Positions 59,779 to 64,000 of a stretch of 64,000 nt of DNA are shown here, piece after piece; position 1 is the first letter of the stretch, and every line of letters begins with the position of its first letter. A program made the position numbers and the translations under genes. The notes beneath the pieces were generated by a model that did no database searches, was not told where the DNA came from, and saw only the letters and a program-made list of their open reading frames with translations. The stretch covers positions 1 to 64,000 of the forward strand of contig JAIQFG010000005.1 of NCBI GenBank assembly GCA_020073375.1. The letters are read 5' to 3'. This DNA comes from Terriglobia bacterium (lineage in GTDB: Bacteria > Acidobacteriota > Terriglobia > Acidiferrales > UBA7541).

Positions 59779-62700
59779 ATGAGGTGGTGGAAGAGCTGCT
59801 CAATCGGACTCACTCTGGCGTTGGCGCTGGGCGCGCTGGGTTGCGGCGGGAGTTCCGCGAACTCGGCCGTGGCACTGACAATTTCGCCCGTGCAGGCGAG
59901 CGTAATCACAAACCGCACGCAGCAGTTCTCCAGCCTGGTCACCGGAAACAGCAATACCACCGTGACCTGGACCGTGACCTGCCCGACCGGCGTCACGGCT
60001 CCCGCCTGCGGCACGATCGATTCCACCGGCCTGTACACCGCGCCGGCCAAAGTTCCCACGGTTACGACCAATGGCACCACGACCGTTACACCCACCGCGA
60101 CCATTACGGGAACCGCGGCCGCCGATACCACCAAGACTGCTACCGCCACGATAACGATCATCAGCGGCATCAGCATTACCATCACGCCAAACACGGCCAC
60201 GGTGGGCACCGGGGAAACCTTCAGCAATTTCGTCGCTACCGTGAACAATCCGGGTTGCATCATTACTTCCAATCCCACGTGCAACAACGTGACTTGGTCG
60301 CTGCCCACGGTAACCACAGCCGGTTCGGACGGCACCATCGATCCGAACACCGGTTTGTACACCGCCCCGGCAACCGCGCCCTCGCCTAACTCCGTCACCG
60401 TGACCGCCACTTCCGTGGCCGACACGGCTGTCACGGCCACCGCACTGATCACGATCCAGACGTCGATCCCTCCAACAGTCACCTCGGTCAGCCCCAACGT
60501 GATGGGATTGGGAGGATTGTTCCAGGACACCTACATTTCCGGGACAAATTTCATCTCGACCAATAAGGTCTACATTAACGGGGTCGTGCTCCCCGATTCC
60601 CAGGTTTCGGACGTTAACAGCTCTTTAATTCGAATCCGCATCCCGGATACCCTGCTGGCCTCTCCACCGCCGCCGCCGGCCTTGCCCGTGCTTCAAGTCA
60701 GCGTTTCGCAGCAGACCGGCGCGCAGCAGACCTGCGCGAATCCCACGGATTGCCAGATCACGGTAAAAAGTGTCCGTCCCAGCGTGGTCGGCCCCACTCC
60801 CGACAGCATCGGGCAAGGGACATCCGGAGTCCTCAGCTTCAACGTGGACGGAGGATTCTTTGGGACTTCGCTGGCGCCGGCAGTGAGCACTTTCTTCAAC
60901 GGCCAGCTGCGCGCTTTTCAACTTCCGAAAAGCGGCGCGACCAACAGCACGCGGCAATTATCGGTCACCATCGGCGGCAATTCCAATGCCAGCGATTTCA
61001 CGACGCCTGGCCTTTACCCGGTGACCATCCAGAGCGGGCGGGACGCCTCGAAATTTGCGGTCACCAACCTTGCCGTTCAGCCGAATTACAATATCTCTTC
61101 AATCGGCGTGATCGCCGCGCAGCTTGCAGTGGGAACCTCACCCGGCGACGTGGCCATCAACCCGGCCACGGGCCTGGCCGTGGTCGCCAACACCGGATCC
61201 AATAACGTCAGCCTGATCGATCTCACCTCGCCGTCCCCGACGGTGGTCGCAACGCTGTGTACGGCCGCGGTGGGCGCCGCTGCGCCCTGCCCGTCCTCGG
61301 GCCCCACCAGCGTTTCCATCGACTACGTTCGCAATATCGCGCTGGTTGTAAATGCGACCACCAAGACAATCGCCGTCGTGGACCTGAACAGCAAGGCGGT
61401 GAGTTTTGTCACCCCGGCGCTGCAGGATTCGCCCGGAGCGGTCGGCGTCAATCCGGTTACCGGCCGGGCCCTGGTTGCGATGCAAACCCGGAATTACGGG
61501 ATCCTGATGGACGTAAAGCAGTCTCCCCCCGCGTTTGTCGGGACCGTGACCATTAGCACCGGGGCCAATACGCGCGTGGCCGTGGAGCCGCACCTGAACT
61601 GGGCCATCGCGACGCCCGGCGGGGTTGGATCCATGGGAATCGTGGACCTCAACAGCCAGACCATCAACCAGATCACGAACATCTCCCGAAGTTCCACCGC
61701 CAACGCCACCGGAGCGACCAACGTCGTCACCGTAACCGTGCAGGCCTCAACTCTGACCTCCCCGCAGCCTCCCTTAACCGTGCAGGTTGGCGACGTCGTT
61801 CAAGTCCAGGGGATCACGGTGAATGGCACCGCTGATCCGAGTTTCAACGGCTTCTTTTCGGTGACCGGACTGGGCCCGGGAATTTCGCAATTCAGTTATA
61901 CGGAGACCACCGCGGCTACCTTGCCCGACGTGACCAGCGCGCCGGCAACCGGAACGATTAACTACGCGCAGCCGGTGGCCACCGTCGGCTTGACCTCCTC
62001 AATCCAGGGAATCGGCATCAATACCGAGACCCAGCAGGCCATCCTGGTCGACCCGTCGGCCGGCGGGATTGTGTCCTTTTTCAGTTTGATCGATCAGTCC
62101 GTGAACTCGCTGATTCTGAAGACCAACAATGCGGTGGAATTTGGAATGTCGGCGGCCGCGTTTAATCCACTCACCAATACCGCGGTCGTGGTGAACCCGT
62201 TCACCAACACGCTGTCGGTGATCGATCCCTCGACACCGGTGCGACTGAACGATGGCAATCTGTACAACACGCGGCCAGGGCCTGTCGCCGTGGCCGTCGA
62301 TCCCGGAACCAATATCGCGATTGTCGCCAACCAGGGCGATAATTCCGTGACGATTCTTTCGCTCGGTCCGATCCGGCCGTTCTCGATCACTGAAACCAGT
62401 CCCAAAACGTTTGTGGCCCAGTCGACGCTGGCCAGCCCTGCGTCGCCGGCTCCGCAACAACTGACCGTGCTTGGAAAAGGATTCACCGGCAATTCGGTGG
62501 TTCAACTGGACCGGACGGCATTGCCCACCGCGCTGGTCAACGACCGGCGCTTGAACGCCACGGTTCCTTCATCGATGCTGTCGACGGCGCACCGCTACAC
62601 GGTGCAGGTCGCGGATTCCGGCGTGGTTACCAACGCCTCGGACTTTACCGTGGAGCAAAGCGTGGACGTCACGGCCTGCTCAGCGACTCCCTATCCGTCG

Positions 62701-63591
62701 GGCGTATCGATCGATCCGCAGGCGAATCTTGTGGCCGTCGCGCTGGAAGGATGCAATAGCGTGGCGCTGCTGAATATGGATAGCGCCACCGGCACGACCG
62801 TCGCCGTCGGCAATAATCCGATCGGGGTCGCCACCTTCCCGCGCCTGCACACCGCGGTGGTGGCCAATAACGGTGACGGCACCGCCTCGGTGGTGGACGA
62901 ACTGGCCCAGACCGTTCTGCACACGGTCACCACGGGAGCGGGATCGACGGGCGTCGGCGCCAATCAGGACACCGGAGAAGCAGCCGTGGCCAATAGCGTA
63001 GCCAATACGGTTTCGATCGTGAATGTGGCCACCGCCGGGGCTTCCACGCTTTCGGTGGGACAGTTCCCGATCTCGGTGGCGTTCAACAATCAGAATCATC
63101 TGATTGGGGTGGCCAACGCCTCGAGCGATTCGATCGGATTCGGATTCGGCAGCGGCTCGCTCACTAGTTCCTTCTCGGTGAGCGCGCCGACCTCGATCGT
63201 GTACGATCCGGTGCCTTCGGACTGCGGCCCGTCGAACACGCTGGGATGCTTCATCGCCAGTTCGAGCACGACCAATGTGGTGACCATCATCGACCCCATT
63301 AACTCGTCGCAATCGGCGTTCCGCGTGGGCATCAACCCGACCGCCATCGCCTACAACTATCTGACCAGCACGCTGGTGAGCACAAACACGCTGAGCCACA
63401 CGATCACCGTGTCCGATTTCCTGGGACGCAAGATCCGCGCGGTGCTGACTTTGCCCCCCGCGCCGGTCACCTCCAATCTGACTGTTTTCGGGCTGCCGCA
63501 ATTCGCCCTGGACATTCACCCGTTGACCAATCTTGCGGTAATCTCGGACACGGCGAATGGCCGCATCCTGTTCGTGCCGATTCCGCGGTAA
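59779..63591 (+). CDS. Large lipoprotein with bacterial Ig-like, IPT/TIG and YncE-like propeller repeats
   Basis: About 1270 residues. A lipoprotein signal peptide (IGLTLALALGALGC, lipobox ALGC) is followed by two Ig-like domains: LTISPVQASVITNRTQQFSSLVTG...GLYTAPA and ITITPNTATVGTGETFSNF...GLYTAPA. An IPT/TIG-like domain follows (PTVTSVSPNVMGLGG...). Most of the rest is propeller repeats (VGTSPGDVAINPATGLAVVANTGSNNVSLID, VGVNPVTGRALVAMQ, GVATFPRLHTAVVANNGDGTASVVD), interrupted by a second TIG-like domain. Thr, Val, Ser and Asn dominate. Probably on the cell surface, binding a ligand or matrix. GGGAGGA precedes ATG 59779. It separates bamA from the skp-like gene. Confidence 0.87.
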   Translation: MRWWKSCSIGLTLALALGALGCGGSSANSAVALTISPVQASVITNRTQQFSSLVTGNSNTTVTWTVTCPTGVTAPACGTIDSTGLYTAPAKVPTVTTNGTTTVTPTATITGTAAADTTKTATATITIISGISITITPNTATVGTGETFSNFVATVNNPGCIITSNPTCNNVTWSLPTVTTAGSDGTIDPNTGLYTAPATAPSPNSVTVTATSVADTAVTATALITIQTSIPPTVTSVSPNVMGLGGLFQDTYISGTNFISTNKVYINGVVLPDSQVSDVNSSLIRIRIPDTLLASPPPPPALPVLQVSVSQQTGAQQTCANPTDCQITVKSVRPSVVGPTPDSIGQGTSGVLSFNVDGGFFGTSLAPAVSTFFNGQLRAFQLPKSGATNSTRQLSVTIGGNSNASDFTTPGLYPVTIQSGRDASKFAVTNLAVQPNYNISSIGVIAAQLAVGTSPGDVAINPATGLAVVANTGSNNVSLIDLTSPSPTVVATLCTAAVGAAAPCPSSGPTSVSIDYVRNIALVVNATTKTIAVVDLNSKAVSFVTPALQDSPGAVGVNPVTGRALVAMQTRNYGILMDVKQSPPAFVGTVTISTGANTRVAVEPHLNWAIATPGGVGSMGIVDLNSQTINQITNISRSSTANATGATNVVTVTVQASTLTSPQPPLTVQVGDVVQVQGITVNGTADPSFNGFFSVTGLGPGISQFSYTETTAATLPDVTSAPATGTINYAQPVATVGLTSSIQGIGINTETQQAILVDPSAGGIVSFFSLIDQSVNSLILKTNNAVEFGMSAAAFNPLTNTAVVVNPFTNTLSVIDPSTPVRLNDGNLYNTRPGPVAVAVDPGTNIAIVANQGDNSVTILSLGPIRPFSITETSPKTFVAQSTLASPASPAPQQLTVLGKGFTGNSVVQLDRTALPTALVNDRRLNATVPSSMLSTAHRYTVQVADSGVVTNASDFTVEQSVDVTACSATPYPSGVSIDPQANLVAVALEGCNSVALLNMDSATGTTVAVGNNPIGVATFPRLHTAVVANNGDGTASVVDELAQTVLHTVTTGAGSTGVGANQDTGEAAVANSVANTVSIVNVATAGASTLSVGQFPISVAFNNQNHLIGVANASSDSIGFGFGSGSLTSSFSVSAPTSIVYDPVPSDCGPSNTLGCFIASSSTTNVVTIIDPINSSQSAFRVGINPTAIAYNYLTSTLVSTNTLSHTITVSDFLGRKIRAVLTLPPAPVTSNLTVFGLPQFALDIHPLTNLAVISDTANGRILFVPIPR

Positions 63592-63731
63592 GCGCGGGCG
63601 GCGGCGCCGGGCAGCGGGCCAGACTCAATTCCCGCACCGGCCAACTCGAACGTAACCGGCGGCATCAATGAGGGATAAGTGAGGGTGTGGGTCTGGTCTG
63701 GTTCCGGGCCACGCAGCAACAGTAATTCCGA

Positions 63732-63761
63732 TTGACGCAGATTAAATCAGGCCGCTATAAT
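63732..63761 (+). promoter_or_regulatory. Promoter of the OmpH/Skp-like gene
   Basis: TTGACG (63732-63737) and TATAAT (63756-63761) are separated by 18 nt. The ATG follows 37 nt after the -10. The gene can thus be expressed independently of bamA. Confidence 0.75.
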
Positions 63762-63797
63762 CCGCGATTTGTGCGGGTTCGCTTAAAAGGAGTGAGG

Positions 63798-64000
63798 ATG
63801 AACGTTCATTTGAAGTGGAAAGTTACGATTGCCGCGCTGGCCCTGCTAAGCTTGGCACCGGTCCCGGGCGCGCGCGCTCAGGCCGCCGCGGCGACGGCAG
63901 CTCCGGTAAAAATCGCCATCATCAATATGCGCAACGCCATTATCGCCACGGCCGAAGGCAAGCAGGCGCAAGCCCAGCTGCAATCGCAGTTCGCCCCGCG
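63798..64000 (+). CDS. OmpH/Skp-family periplasmic chaperone, N-terminal part; continues beyond the window
   Basis: The first 67 residues. The signal peptide (WKVTIAALALLSLAPVPGARA) is followed by KIAIINMRNAIIATAEGKQAQAQLQSQF, the family opening in which a strand is followed by the start of the long helical tentacle. Skp holds unfolded outer-membrane proteins for BamA. AAAAGGAGTGAGG precedes ATG 63798. The gene is cut by the window edge. Confidence 0.85.
   Translation, partial: MNVHLKWKVTIAALALLSLAPVPGARAQAAAATAAPVKIAIINMRNAIIATAEGKQAQAQLQSQFAP

Overview
This 64 kb window is a GC-rich chromosomal segment from a Gram-negative bacterium, most likely an Acidobacteriota (Terriglobia-like). The assignment is inference. 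It rests on an outer-membrane assembly cluster (LolCE/LolD, ClpC, BamA, Skp), a dnaK-dnaJ-hspR heat-shock locus, ECF sigma/anti-sigma/DUF4097 operons, TonB-like proteins, a large Ig/beta-propeller lipoprotein, and many intergenic palindromic repeats. No rRNA, tRNA, CRISPR array, transposase or prophage was recognised.

Layout. 1-1925 (minus): start of a class A penicillin-binding protein, then a MauE/DoxX-like membrane protein and a DsbA-like thiol oxidoreductase. 2271-6511 (plus): dnaK, a small unknown gene, dnaJ and hspR, led by a consensus promoter that overlaps a HAIR-like operator. 6728-15227 (plus): DnaC-like ATPase, rpsA, an IHF/HU gene, a HIT protein, an acyl-CoA dehydrogenase, a UvrC-like protein and an aldo/keto reductase. 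15355-20799: an alpha/beta hydrolase, a bactofilin with two PilZ proteins, a small unknown protein, a HAD phosphatase and a TonB-like protein. 20988-30876: AsmA-like protein, rsmD, recG, a very large duplicated CPBP membrane protease and an APC permease. 31210-37072: first ECF sigma/anti-sigma/DUF4097-TonB operon, then a duplicated secreted protein of unknown function. 37415-46717 (minus): NHL propeller, RND pump, a secreted protein, aroK, and the second ECF sigma/anti-sigma/DUF4097 operon, plus a 235-residue unknown. 46784-64000 (plus): lysS, lolC/E, [mazEF, Tat flavoprotein, pentahaem cytochrome], lolD, clpC, bamA, a 1270-residue lipoprotein, and the start of an OmpH/Skp gene.

How the parts fit. 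The right end is an envelope-biogenesis cluster (lipoprotein sorting, barrel insertion, periplasmic chaperone) in which lolC/E and lolD are split by an accessory block. The left end is an HspR-type autoregulated heat-shock operon. Two paralogous envelope-type regulatory operons lie about 9 kb apart. Three families of short intergenic repeats run through the first 53 kb. Several lie exactly at gene ends and supply stop codons or the last residues of proteins.
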